64,000 nt of DNA, taken from assembly GCA_900312665.1 (NCBI GenBank), contig ONZQ02000003.1:1829823-1893822 (forward strand). The letters are read 5' to 3'. The notes under the pieces are model-generated. The model saw only the letters and a list, made by a program, of their open reading frames with translations, was not told the DNA's origin and did no database searches. Shown here in pieces: positions 10,551-23,235 of the stretch (positions within the stretch are counted from its first letter, which is position 1; each line of letters opens with the position of its first letter). A program made the position numbers and the translations under genes. Source of the DNA: Cephalotrichum gorgonifer (lineage: Eukaryota; Ascomycota; Sordariomycetes; Microascales; Microascaceae).

Positions 10551-13500
10551 TCGTTTCCCGGAGGATGGAGTGCCAAGGAGAGGATGCGTCTAGGCAGGCT
10601 CGGGATGTAAGAGGCGTTTTACTCGTAGAGCGGCTGCGCTGCTGGCTGCGGGCTGCGCCTTTTTGCCCGCCTCCACACACCATTACATCCTTCAGGAAGG
10701 TGGCATTCTACTTTTGAAATAGAATATTCCTTCGCCGCCTTCCTTCACACCGAGTGAGGAACACGGACAGAAAAAAATGGACGGGGTGGGGTTCGAGAAT
10801 GAGACGTACGGCCGAGTAGGCAGCAAGGGTGTATAGAACAACCATCGCGCGGGCGTGTCGTTTTGCTGCCTGACTCACCTCAGCCAAAGTCACGATATCG
10901 GAAGGGGTGGTGAGGTTTTTCTTAGTGCGGTGTTTTAATCAAAGGGGAGGGGGGGGAGGAGGTGTTGGTGAGTGAGCCGATATGGGGCGACGATGATGGT
11001 ATTTGACTCATGCTGATGTGATACCATACCACCGTCTCCCTCCCTTCCCTTCCCCCTTTTCTCGTTTGTAACTCTCGTTGAAGAACAAGAATGCTACACA
11101 CTACATGTATCTATGGCTACATGTAGGTCCACGGACGTTTCAGCGCACCCTTCTTACCCGGTAAACTCAACTTCCGTTGATCAACGATCTCCCCTAGTAC
11201 TCCGTATGAAACAAGGGTCTATTTTTCTATCACACCGGCAAGAGCGGGCTGTGCGATTACAGGTAAAGCGAAGAAAAAGAGAAAGCAAAGACAGACAAAT
11301 CGCGGGGTGCAGACGGGTATCGGCGCCTCCGGGATTGCACCGAAACGGAGGGTGGGTAATAGATCCCTCACTCCCTCCCTTTGAGTAATACTTTCTCCTT
11401 TTAGGTCCGTCCCTCCGTGTTTAATTCCCCAAGATTATTAACCCACTTCCAAGTACTTTCCGGTAAGTTGCTCGGACTCCGGAGGGAGGGCGGCGGACGA
11501 CGAGAATACATGTCATAGCTGAAGGGATTACAAGTGAATTCGTAATGGGACAAAACTGGTCATCAGGCCAGGGGTACAGCGAGCGCGATAGTAAACCCTG
11601 GGGAATAAGCTTACATGTAGCGATGGATTAGTTATGGGGAGTCGGCCCCGACCCCTTGATTCTAAATGTCAAGTGAGGCTCCCACAACGCGCGGGTTTTC
11701 AGCTCGAAGCGCATCCCGAAACCAAGGCCTCCAAGCCCCATCCCCAGCAAGCAATTCAGCTACCGTCAACCGCCGCGCGTCATGAATGGCCGTTTCCTGT
11801 TACGACTTCACATGTCGACTCGGGGAGCAGGTTTGAATAGAAGGGATCGGAGGGGAAGCTGACGTCAACGAGGCGAGGCGAGGCGAGGCTCCCTCTCCCC
11901 TTGCTTTTTTTTATAAGTCGCGACTTTGCCAATTAAGCCCGGATCCCTCGGCGAGGCGAAGGCAGGACTCGTAACGCAGGTTCATGTCCTTTCCGTCAGC
12001 CGGGCCAGCAAGTTGCCCCGTTCTTGACACGGCTGACATTTTCGGGTTTTCCCTTCGCGGTGCTGTCCCCTTTTTTCTGCGACTGGCTGAACGGGCTGGC
12101 TCTCAGCTGGAGCCCGCTCTAGGCAGTAGCCCTCCAAGCGTCAAAGCTGACGGGCGGCGGGGCGGCTTTTACTCTTACTAGTACTCGTACTCCCATCGAC
12201 CGCCTGAATTTCCGCACTTGATGATCTTAGGCCCCGCTGAAATGGCGTTTAACTATAGAATTTCCTCCTTTCATTTCCTCGAGTAGTACGATCATAGGGC
12301 CACCTCACCTCTGACTCACGGCCATGGGTGGAGCCTATCTTTCCACTTAGACCGTGAACCCGGGCAATCCTCGTGATTTGTCTCCTGCTCCTCGTAAATG
12401 GAGTGGAACATAGGATGGCGGCGTGATGGGCAAAACCTGCCTAGAATTTTCTATCCCATGACCTGTGACAATTGAAAGTTTGCCATGCCCCCTGGGCGGG
12501 GGCGACGTTCTTTCTATCATGTGGTATCCGGTCACGGGGTCTCTCAGCAAGGCTTCAGCTACCCTGATTGCCAAAGTCTGTGCTCTACTCGGCGTGGCGT
12601 CAGATCGAAGTTGGAAGCTGGGTGATGATGAATCCTGGGGCCTCCGGTTGCCCTGTCCAAGACGCGTGATAGGAAGAAACGTCACGGTGAGGCCTCGAAT
12701 CGATCGTCGCCAGAAAGCCGGTTCACTCCTTCCAGCACGTCCTCTAATACGAATACATGTACTTTTAGCTTAGTAACGTCATTTCTGTAATGCCTTTGCT
12801 TCGATTCGTTCGCCCCCTTCTCCACTTGGTAGCCTGCTCGCTGCCAGTTTATCCCGAGAAGAGGGGCGGTCGCACCGCAGCACATTCCATCCGGTTTGAT
12901 CCGCCCCGTTGTCCGGGTGGGAACAATCTGAATTTGGCGAGGAGGGGGGGTCTAGAACCACCACTTTCCATCATACACAACCACGCTTGTACCCAAATTG
13001 GCATTCCATCATACCACATATTGTCATGTTCGTGAGGGGCCCCGTCGTTCCATACGCTTCGAGCCTAGTTTCAGACAGGCCGGCCCAATCACAGCGCCCC
13101 GGATCTCGCTGCAGGACACTTGCACATGGAGGGAGCGGGGAGAGAGGGGGCCACCTTCCCCGAAGAAAGTGTGCTGACTGTGTTCTGTGTCGACCAGTAA
13201 TAAAATAATACCTGGCCAATTAAGCCAGATGTAGAGGAGTGCCGGGTACGTATCTCCGTACATGAGCACTTGTTGCTGCGTGTAGGTGTTGGCCCTGCAT
13301 TCCCGGTTGAACTCTGAACCGTATTCCCGTACAAGTAAGTACCTTAGTACTCGTACTCTGATTTGTATGGATGACGGGGGAGGGGTAATAGTCGATGACG
13401 CATTAGGGCTTCACAGATAGAAGAGTACACTTTTCGTTTTCGTCCTTGATGGGAGAAAATATTGTCAAGAAAAAAGGGGGAAAAAGGAAAAAAAGGGGTG

Positions 13501-13660
13501 ACCAAGAGGTGGTGAGTCTACGAGTTGCTCGTGGTGGGAATTGCCGTTGCTCCTCGTGTTGTCGTCGCGCTGGACTTTCCACTCCAGCGAACAGGAGCCT
13601 ACCAATACGTACCTGCTGTTCTGGCTGCAGCCAAAATTTCGGCCTAAAGTAGTGCAAGTG

Positions 13661-13697
13661 GCCCGCCGTAGTTGACGTTCATTTTACTACGGCGGGC
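13661..13697. repeat. Perfect 12-bp inverted repeat (hairpin)
   Basis: GCCCGCCGTAGT at 13661-13672 faces its exact reverse complement ACTACGGCGGGC at 13686-13697 across a 13-nt loop. The stem is GC-rich and would be stable as DNA cruciform or RNA. No coding sequence or downstream T-run was found, so it is neither an obvious terminator nor an assigned RNA gene. Confidence 0.85.
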
Positions 13698-16600
13698 TAC
13701 ATGACTGGTACATGCAACCACCGTATGAGCAGGAGCGACGGGGACCCATTAAGGTACCTCCAATAATTTCCCACTTTCAAAGTGTGGCGCGTAAGAGCTC
13801 GCGGGCAGTTTCGGAAGTAGGGGTGACTTTTTCGCGTCATTACCCAACTCTGAGTAATAGAGTGGACAAAGATCACGGCTCGCTTCAACTCGAAATACCT
13901 CCCCTCCCTTTCAGCTCCCCAGAAGCTGGCCCTATTGATCTGGCTTTATCGATAGTGGAAGACTCGATGGTCTCTCGCGAGAGCATACTTGTATTACTCG
14001 TAAACATAAAACAGGAAGGTAGAGTACCCTTGGGGTATATCATTTTCTGAGACGTCATGGATTTACAAGCACTCGTATGGTCGGCGGCTCGCTTTCATGC
14101 GATGCGGTGCACCCGCCCGATATGCATCTCGAAATAAAGGGGACGAACTGCCACCTTGCTGCCTGCTGGGCTGCTCTGTCCTCCCCATCAAGGACGAGGA
14201 GAATCTCCTGCTGGCCCGAATGAGCTCCAATGCAATGCTGCCCTCTTGGGTTGCCAATTTTAACTCTAGCCTAATTCTTGTAGTTTGCCTGCTCATCCTT
14301 GTTTAGTCTGAGGCGCGGGGGAGACGTTGACTGGTTGGCGGCGCAGGGAGCGACGCGGCAGTAGTTCAGCGCAGCGCGATGCGCCCGCCCCTGAGAGTTC
14401 GTCCTCCCCTCATCTTGGCTGCTTCGCCCTAGGCAGATCACTGGGTGGCAGTGTCCAGTAGTTGGAGGTGGTGGGAGGATGTCCCCTTAATCGAGGCTGT
14501 GGAGAGAGGCTTGGGGTCATGGCCCCAAAACATCACCCGTTTCGAAGGAGTCGAAGCCCCCTTCTCTTCCGAGGATGGCGGATTTAGGTTGATTGATGCC
14601 AAGCAGCGGCCCCCCACCACCAAATCAACTACATCCGGCACGCACCGGGACGGACGGAGGTTATCCAATAATTGGATATTGCTCCTCTTCCTTTCATTTT
14701 TGCCAATACGAGTAGATTAGTAGTACACACGTACGGCGCGTGGCCAATGAGCGAAATGTAGGGGAACGGAGGTCCTCCCAGAAATAGCGAAACACCTGGC
14801 TGTGAAAAAAATCGCGTTGCTGGTGCGTACGTTTGGACAGGTGGCTAGCCTTAGCCAGCCCCCCCCTTCGCGACGAAAAAAACGCACCGCAGGTGACGTG
14901 GAGAGAGGATCCGCGCACTATTCACAGCGATCAATAATCTTAGTTACGGATTTCACTTCATGCGAAACTCCGTTGATGGGGGGAGAGTGGCAGTGGCGGA
15001 GATCACGTTAGTTGTCGACACCCAACTTGCACGAATGGGGCCGCTGGCGGACGAAAAAGGGAAAAAAAAAACCAAAAAGGAGTCATCGTGGAGATATTGA
15101 CTCTCCACTCAAGGGAGGATCTGTGTTATGGAGTACGAGTCTGGTTAGGTTAGGTACTAATCCAGCCATGCCGGATACCCATAGTAGAGTCCCTACGCCC
15201 ACGCTGGCCGCTCCGGCGGACAAAACTGGAAGCCCAAGGCCCGGGACGGACGGGCTCCGAGCATGTCTTCCTGCCTGAAGGACGGGCAATGAGATATTAT
15301 TGCTCATCCCCAGAATACCGCCGTCCCGGCTAGGATACGACGGTGATGGCTTATGAATAGGAGGATAACACCTAATAATATTTGGGCTTTGCAAGCAAGA
15401 GTAAGCAGGGAACGAAACCTTCAATTACTCCCCGTCCCGAGAAAGTTCGCAGATGAAGTAATACTCGTTCGTACACGTACTCCGGTGGCACCGGCGCCGG
15501 ATACTTCGGCCAGGTGTACCATCGAGGGACGCCCGACGCGGCCGACAGGAGGCAAAAAAGGGTGGTTTTGGTAGGCTGCTGGGAACGCGTTAACAATGGG
15601 CTGGTTGGCGGCTGCACCTACGAGTACCAGTTGGAGACGAGCATTCTCTCTATGTACCCAAGTACCCTGTGATACCCCACGCCTAGGTACCCAACTTCCT
15701 GCATGGAAGAGTGACAGGGGAGGGGAGAAAGAGCAGCGAGCCCGTGGCAAGATGGGTGTTGTCGACGAATGGGCCAATCAGCGCACGATTAGAGTGCTGG
15801 GATGAAGGTAAGACTCGGTGCCAATGGAGGGTGGAGAGGAGCAAGAAGGTGGCATGGCAGCAACAACGGAAGCACAGGTAATAGAAGTCCAATGAGTATT
15901 AAGGTCGTCAGTCTGTTCTCAGGTACCTCCCACCGCCTTGGAGCACCGGCATCATAGAATACTTGTAGAGTGTCGTCGTCTCCTTGTACGAGTAGAAGAA
16001 CAGCAGGGATGAACGACCCGCGAACAAACTTCGTACCTAGGTACTTTGGGTGGTCCCCCGCCAACCCTTCAGTCGCACACACCGCCGAAGTGGTTTGCAT
16101 GTACTGGGTACTGCCCCCCACCATCCCGATCCCTCATCTTCTTGCCAGTAATACCTGTGCTCCCCCCAGCTCCTTCCTGGCTGATTCAAAACTACTCGCC
16201 AGCCCACTTGTTACCAAAGTCTCCCGGTCCTCCCCTCCTCTCCCAACGAACAAAGCCGTCGCGATGTTTGAACCCACGATGTAAAATATGACGAAGGCGC
16301 CTTCAAAGGTCTGCTGGATGTCTACGAACAAGAAATAATCCGACGCCCTTATACCCCCATCAACTGGTTTTTACCCAGCCTTTTTTTTTTTGACCATCCA
16401 CCTTTCGGTTTAACCCGTGATAATCGGTTCCCTCTCCCCTCTCAGACACTGTTTTTTTCTGTTTGGAGTCCCGGTCTTTTATTTCCCCTACCACGGAAAT
16501 AAGAAAAGACCCGGACATCTACCTCTCTATCTCTCCCTTCCCGCAGCGGCATTCACTTGTTCCTTGCGCGTGAAAGAGTGAAGAAACGATACGGAGAACC

Positions 16601-18203
16601 AAAAACGCCCTAGTCTCCAACGAATATTGAGATCCGAGTCTCTCTCACGTCTCTCCACCACCGCTAAAGAGAGAGAGAGAGAGCCCTTCCCTATCGGCCT
16701 CGTGTTACTCGTACCGGACGAAAACACCACCCATTTCCCCTCGCCTTCTCGAGCGCATCCCCTCCCCCAGCTGTCGCATTTTCCTTCTTCGTGTGTACAC
16801 CATCAGCTTTTCTGTTTTCATCATTGCGAAGGAAGCAAGGAATACGGCGGATATCGACTGCTTTTTTTTTTTACTCTCACGTCACACTCGGCTTTTTTTT
16901 CTCTCACTTTCATCTCTTCCCTTTTTCGTCTTGGTCTGACTCCCCCGTCTGGCCATTTGCCACCAAGAGCCGACGTTCGAGTCAGTCAGCTGTATTCGCA
17001 ACCTAACCAAGGTCCCGGAGTTCCGCAGGCTGCCGTACCCATTACCCACTATCCCAAAGTACTCCTAGTGTCTCCAGCCACTTGTACTTCGCCCCTCTTC
17101 AGCGGTACTAATCGGTCATCCGAGGTCACCCACTCTCATACACCCACACCCACACACCCCCTGTCAACCGCTTCTGCCTTCTCTTACCGCCCCGCCACGC
17201 CACACTCTGTCCCTTTGCGCTCTTCGCCGATTCCAGGAAGGAGTCATCCGGACCACGCGACCAGGCCTCCATATCTAATCCACACCTGGCCACCCCTGGC
17301 GACCTTTTAGGTACCATCGCCTCCCCTGTTCGCCACAACCAGGCAAAAGGCAGCCCATTTCGCGTCCGCCGACCTCGCAAGGGGAGTCATACATTCCTTT
17401 GGGCGACCGGCGACGACGTCAAATCCTTTTAAGCCTGTTGCTTGCATCCCGATTGCAAAGATCGTACCTGCATAGCCCGGGCTTTGGAGCAAACTCGTCG
17501 TCAACCTCTCCCGTCGTCACCTTGCGCCACCTCCCTCCGCGATAACGTAAACGCGTCTACGATAACACCACTATCCCGCCCTCCTGCCTCGTCTATCGTC
17601 TATCGCCCGCCGTTTATCATCGGCACTGCTCTCGTCCTTCCGTCTTATCTCTAATTCATACCCGACCTCCATACGTCATCCGGCAACCGATGTGGTGACT
17701 CGTCTCAGTCCTGCTCAGAGTCAGTCACCGTTAAAGCATCGTCGCCTCGTCTCCATTCCCGCTTAATCCCTCCCTCCTTCGCCTTCAGGCATTCACTTGT
17801 TTGAAAGCATTGAGATGATCCTTGCGGAACTATCTAAATCAACTCCAGTCGTCACCATTGCTCTGTATTACGGCCTTGTCACTCGTGTCCAGGAAGCCTA
17901 CCCGTCTCGCCAAACTTGAAGAATCTCCGCGTTTTTCAACTACTGAGACCTCGGTTCTGAAGTCGCGCCCTCCTCGCTACTCCAGTGCTTGCGCATCCTC
18001 TACGGTATCCTCGACCCGCCTACGGTAATCACGATTTCGTCCGTTTGACACTGCTCAACGGCGACGACTGGAGGTAGTCCTCTCTATCTCCTCCGACAGT
18101 TACACCCACCTTACAACACCTTAAACATATTCCATACCAACTCACACATGCTTAATTAACACCCCGACAATACCCGCATATCGTCAGCCCGCCTCTCTCC
18201 AAG
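16601..18203 (+). promoter_or_regulatory. Pyrimidine-rich promoter/leader of the cyclin gene, with upstream ORFs
   Basis: A very C/T-rich 1.6 kb with a GA microsatellite near 16670-16682 and poly(T) runs near 16861 and 16891. If the transcript starts well upstream, as long CT-rich leaders of fungal regulators often do, three ATG-initiated short ORFs precede the main start: 17690-17698 (2 codons), 17815-17919 (34 codons) and 18148-18159 (3 codons). No transcription start can be placed from sequence. Confidence 0.5.
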
Positions 18204-20217
18204 ATGAGGGGTTCCTTGAATAATGGATCTCCTCCTAACCCTACCTCCTGGCGGTCGCAATACGCACCCTTCGTATCCACCTCTCAGCAGTCGAGTTCAG
18301 CCTCGTCTGTTGCGGGGTGGTCCTCCTCCTTGTCATCTCAGTCTTCAGTTGATTCCTTGACTTCGTCCCTGAGCCTGGGGTCGTCATCATCCTGCGACTC
18401 GGTCTGTTCCGACAAGGCCTGCCTGCCTGCCGAGACGATCTCCAAGCAACAGAGGTGCAACACTGAAGTTATTCCCGCAGAGCTGCGGCATAACCCCCGG
18501 CGCACATCTTCTGCGCGCACGGGGTGCCCTCCCAAGCTAGTCCATCAACAGGACCGAAAGGTCAACTTCGTTGATAGTCTCGTCGGTACGTTTTCGTTCT
18601 AACCCAAACCTAGCCATAGCCATGGCCCCCTTGCCCTCCCAGTGTCTAAATCTCTCGCCATCTGCAGACTCGGCGGCGTTGTTGGTGGAGGCTATATGGC
18701 CGCTCTCCTCAGTTGTTTGCCGGAATGAAATCAGCAACAAGGCGGTCCTGCCCCTCCGAACCTTTATCCAGGAAACCCTGAAGAGGTCGCGAACAAGCTA
18801 CTCGACGCTCCAGGTAACCATGTATTACCTTATTTTAATCAAGCCCCACGTTCCGCGACATGGCTTCACCATGGAGCAGCCGAGCGATGACCCTAGCAGC
18901 CGTGCTCTTCAGTGCGGCCGACGGGTTTTCTTGGCTGCTCTTATCCTAGCCTCGAAGTATCTCCAAGACAGGAACTACTCCGCGCGCGCTTGGAGCAAGA
19001 TATCTGGCCTCCACACCCAGGAGATTAACCAGAACGAAACTGCCTTTCTCCACGCCGTCAACTGGAACCTGCACATCACCAGTAGAGTCTGGAAGCGGTG
19101 GACGAGGATCCTCCTGGACCATCGGCCACCCTCCGCCCCTCCGTCGCCTGGCGGTCTTAGCATGATGCCTTTCAACCAGCAAATTGCCGAGTGGAAGAGG
19201 GCGATGTTCCAGTTGGACCCGGAGCTCGCGAACACCGATGCGCTGAGAAATCTGGCGCTGCTTTCGCCCGTACTTCGCGAGCCCAGTCCTATCTTCCCCT
19301 TCGAGGCGCAGGAGGCTACTCCTGTTCCACCTGTCATCATGGAGCCTTCGCCGGTCACCATGAATGCTCCCGGCCCTCAGCTTCCCGCCCTAGGCCTTCT
19401 ACCCACACCTAGACTCCTTACTCCGCAGTCAAGCGGGTTCAGTACTCCTGCAGCGAGTACTGCGCCCCAGTTCGCCAGGCGTTCGTCTATGGGTATGGCC
19501 ATGAGCCAAGCCAGCAACCTCTCCGCTTCCCAAGTTCTAGACTGCTGGCCCAGCTCGAACCCCACGCCTTCCCCGCAAATCCAGATTCCCGCCCGCCGCC
19601 TATCACTCTCGGCATATTCAATCGCATCCTCTCCTGAATCCATGGTCTCGGACATCTCGCGCACATCACGCTCATCCTCGATCTCGTCTTCGACATCGCT
19701 GGCGAGCGCGACTACCACGGCTAGGTCGGCCGTGCCGTCGCGACTTCGCATTGCGAAGTCGAACAGTGACAGGCCAAGCGTGAGGCCCGGGATGGCCTCT
19801 TCGGTTCCCGAGGAGTATGAGCAGTTCCTGACGGCATCTCCAGAATCTTACAGCGCCCCCATTGACAAGCCGACAGGCTACCTCGAGACGCCCTTGGGCC
19901 AGCGCGAAAGCGAACTCGAGGCGATGGTGGGGTCGCAGTGGGTCGGCTCGTCGGTCGTGAGGACCGGTTCAAAGAGGGGGAGGTCGGACTCCGTGGAGGC
20001 CTCGCTCCACGATAACGTCCGGGATATTCTTAGCGGGTCGGACGGACTCGTCCAGTGGCGCGATGCCCTCGTTCAACCCAAGGCCGGCGTGCCCGCCGTG
20101 CCACTCCTAACGCGCCGGAGCAGCAAGCGACTCTGCTGCTCGACCGAGGTATCGCAGGAGCTGCGTGGGGACTACATGACCGGGCTGACGCCTCCCATGT
20201 GGGCCGGCATGCCATAG
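18204..20217 (+). CDS. PHO80/Pcl5-type cyclin
   Basis: Two exons, 18204-18585 and 18668-20217, giving 643 residues. The cyclin box runs from about residue 127 (DSAALLVEAIWPL) through LPLRTFIQETLKRSRTSYST, ALQCGRRVFLAALILASKYL, QDRNYSARAWSKISGLHTQE and FLHAVNWNLHI. The sequence style matches fungal proteins annotated as G1/S-specific cyclin Pcl5, a partner of the Pho85-family kinase; in yeast Pcl5 directs Gcn4 degradation. The N-terminal 125 residues are Ser-rich, and the C-terminal 380 are Ser/Pro-rich with many SP/TP sites, suggesting kinase regulation (inference). The split codon G|AC joins the exons exactly before the box. Fold is confident; the Pcl5 name is probable only. Confidence 0.85.
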
Positions 20218-21256
20218 GGGCCGTTTAAGACTGTGAATAAGTCTTGGACGACGAAGTGTCACACGCGTTCAGCCTCAGCCTCTTCAACCAAACTAGGTCT
20301 TATTTTTTTTCTCGTCTTATTTACTCAGATTTATCTGGGGCCAGCCGCTATACCCAGTCATATTCAGTCATACCCAGCCATTATACCCCTTCCTAGAGAC
20401 TGGCATCAAAACAGCACAGGAGCGGTCAACGTCTGTTGCGTTTCTGGTCACGAAAAAGAAGAGGGAAGAAAGGGAACGGAAACTTTGCATAATGGGGGCG
20501 TGTGGGAACGGGGTAAATGGATGGAAGGGGTGGGAGGTTACACTTTTTTAATGTTTTCGCTCTTGCTTTTACTTTGCTTTGCTTTGCATTTTTTTTCTTG
20601 CTGGATGGGGGTTGAGCGAAAGGGGAGGAGGGGGGAAGTGAAGGGTGAGATACCCGTTAGGCTAGGTGAGTGTATGATAGGGACAGCGAACCTGGCAGGA
20701 AGGGTGGTGGGAGGGGTGGAGGGATGGGATGTAAATAGTGAATTGAGACCTTAAAGCTTGCTTCCTCTTACGTCCTTGTGATCCTCGTGATGGGGTAGAA
20801 CATGGGCTTGTTATTGATGTATTCACTTGCTGCGTTTCCCCAAGTTCTCGCAAGTTCTGATGGCACACTGTCGTTGCTGCGAGGTCTTGGGTTCCCTGTC
20901 TCCAAGCAGCCCTGCCGCGAGATCGGCCGAGTTTGAGGAACAAAGCTCATGCCTCTTTTGCTGTGTTGTTATATGTATTGGCATGTACATGATGATACTA
21001 ACAGCTAGTAGTTATACATCGCATCTCATACCGACTCGTGAGATTCCTCCTTGGCTAACATGCGCCCGGTCCCCCTAGACCTGGAAGCAAAATTTGACGA
21101 GATCTACACTCCACATCGAAGAGAGAGAAAATGGGGAAAAAGTCGCGGGTCCCCCGAACTCAAAAATTTAATTCCCCTCACGTTTCCCGTCTCCCGGTAA
21201 GCCGAGCTCACGTCCGTCCTAACTGACAGGTCCCTCACGCCGGTCAGGGGGTTCCA
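20218..21256. other. Convergent intergenic region, 1 kb
   Basis: Lies between the 3' ends of the cyclin (+) and F-box (-) genes. A/G-rich with T runs (20306-20313, 20589-20597) suitable for 3' processing signals. No gene seen. Confidence 0.6.
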
Positions 21257-22608
21257 CTAGTACGCGTATCCGGCATCGTCGTCGCTATCCCAGTAATCAT
21301 TGTCGGGGTCGTACGGGGCATCCGAGTCGTCGACGTCCCTGCCGGCATCGCGCCTCATCCTGCGGATGTCGCGCGAGTCATGGCCGTCAAATGTGCCGTG
21401 TAAGTACTCGTTGAACTTGAGACGGACGGGATCCCACTTGGAGCCGGGGGGGTCGGGTTTGTTTCTCAGGTAGAAGGGATAGGCCTCGTAGAGGGGCCAG
21501 TGTGTGAAGCTGACGAGGGCCCTCGCGTTGTAGGCGAAGAAAGGGTTGATGTCCCTGGCGGCGTTGGCGTGGCTGAGGACGATGTTTATGCATACCTATC
21601 GAGGGTAAGGTTAGAGAGATGCCCCAGCGTGCGGACTGTGGTCAAGTGAGGAGAGAGAATCCATATGCCTCTAACTCATGGAACATACCTGCGGATCCCA
21701 GTTCTGGTGGTCGACAAAGATGCCGCCGGTGACGAGCCAGAAGATCAACTTCTCAGTATCCTCGTCCCACGGTCCGTGAAGACGCTTGGGATTCAACTTG
21801 ATGCCGACCTCGACATCCTGACGGCTCCGGAAGCCAGACCACCCTTCGACGCCTCTGCTGACGGAGTCCTTTGCCAACTGGAAATCGCGCTCGAAGGACT
21901 GGGAGGCGTTGAAGATGGCGTCTTCCGCCGCGCCATTGCCCGCGCAGCAGCTGCACTTGCAGTTGGGAAGGCAGTGTATTCGTCCGCTCTTGCTGGGCCG
22001 GAACTCGTCGAACCAGAGCTGCTGGGCGGAGAGGGCGAGGTCTATAGTGAAGAATTTCTTGGCGAGAAGATTCTCCTGCAGAACCCGAGAACGTGAGTTT
22101 CGAAGAAAAAAAAAGAAAAAGTGGACATGATGGGGCATAGAGATAGTAGTAGGGGTGGCTGTTAGATAAGGCATACCTGGAGTCGGGCAATGTCCCTGCG
22201 GCCGGCGCCGTAGATAGGCGGCACATCCGGGGCTTCGACTTCCCTGCTGCGGGGGCTCCCGAAGTGCTTGAGCCATGTCGGGGCGAAGGCACGGGTCACG
22301 AGCCTGACGAGGGAGTACTTGTTGTCGAGGGCGAGGTGGATGTGGCGGTTGCAGTACATGAGGTTGACGTTCTGGCTCTCGGTAAACACGAGGACGAGGA
22401 CCTCGACCGGGAGGCGCTCGAGGATGGAGAGGCGCCGAGAGGATCCGGGACCAGACCCATGGGGCTTCTTCCGTGACCTGGTAACCTCATTACCCGGGCT
22501 GCTAGAGGAGGAGGCGGGAGTTGAGGATGCAGAGGCAGTAGAGCTGATCTGGGCTGCGCTCCGCTTCTTGCCCTTCTTGCCGCGGATGTGAAGGGGGACG
22601 AGCGGCAT
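21257..22608 (-). CDS. F-box domain protein
   Basis: Three exons on the minus strand: 22608-22177, 22075-21689 and 21595-21257, giving 385 residues. An F-box-like motif spans about residues 59-100 (LSILERLPVEVLVLVF, then NVNLMYCNRHIHLAL), so the protein probably docks on Skp1 as a substrate receptor of an SCF ubiquitin ligase. The first 55 residues are Ser-, Lys- and Arg-rich and look disordered. The middle exon carries a Cys cluster (CLPNCKCSCC). The region LVTGGIFVDHQNWDPQ, VCINIVLSHANAARDI and PFYLRNKPDPPGSKWDPVR looks globular and conserved. The C-terminus is strongly acidic (D-rich, ending DDDAGYAY). Substrate unknown. The gene is divergent from the Mg2+ channel gene. Confidence 0.82.
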
Positions 22609-23235
22609 GGTGAATGATTATGTGCTATACACACAACCTGTGCCGCAGCCTGGTATGGCTCAGTGCTCTGGCGGTAGGCTCTGTGGATATTCGAGAGGGT
22701 GGCAAGTTGGCAGAATGTCGGGATAGAAGTTAGTTTGCCATCACCATTTCCACCGGATCTTCAAAGAGATCAGAGTTCATGTTATTCCTGCCCCATTGCA
22801 TGCCACAGCTCTATGCCATTTGCACCTTCCACTTGTTGTTGGTTGTGACAGCATTTGTGCCGCCTTCATTTCTAAGTAGCGTTCCTTCGATCTTTGAGGA
22901 GTTTGTGTAAGTGGGCTATAACATATTTGAAAGCATCAAAGCCCCACCATGACCCACCTACCGCGAAGGACCGCGGGTGGCCCGTGCACCAAAATTTCTC
23001 CTCCAACCTATAATGAGCAGCTCGCAACTGCAATGGTCAAAAACCAGGTACGAGTAGCAGGAGAGACACGAGAGAAGCGGAAATACCAGCTGCCTTCTCC
23101 AGGTCTTCGTGTCGAGAGCCTGCTGTAAGTAACCAACGACAACGACGACGGCACATTTCGACCCTCCGTCCCCAGTTAAGCGGACTGCGTGTGGTCCTCA
23201 CGCAGCCTGCAGGACCCTACAAAGGGACGTTTGCG
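22609..23235. promoter_or_regulatory. Shared divergent promoter of the F-box and Mrs2-type genes
   Basis: 627 bp between start codons. Contains one GTACGAGTA motif near 23047. No clear TATA box or known operator. Transcription start sites not determinable. Confidence 0.5.

Larger units (their letters stand above)
9670..16600. other. Gene-free interval, about 7 kb
   Basis: I see no gene I can defend. Contents: the SUB2 3' flank, a 46-bp tandem repeat (10401-10550), four tandem GAGGC units near 11870-11890, a perfect hairpin (13661-13697), scattered GTAC-NN-GTAC motifs (for example 12181-12190, 13347-13356, 15471-15480), and homopolymer runs. ORFs are all under about 155 codons and conflict. 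Confidence 0.5.

Noticed and set aside
12930..12970. B-box-like GGTTCTAGACC on the minus strand (possible tRNA)
   Set aside because: No A box, no cloverleaf arms, and the B box deviates at the conserved purine.
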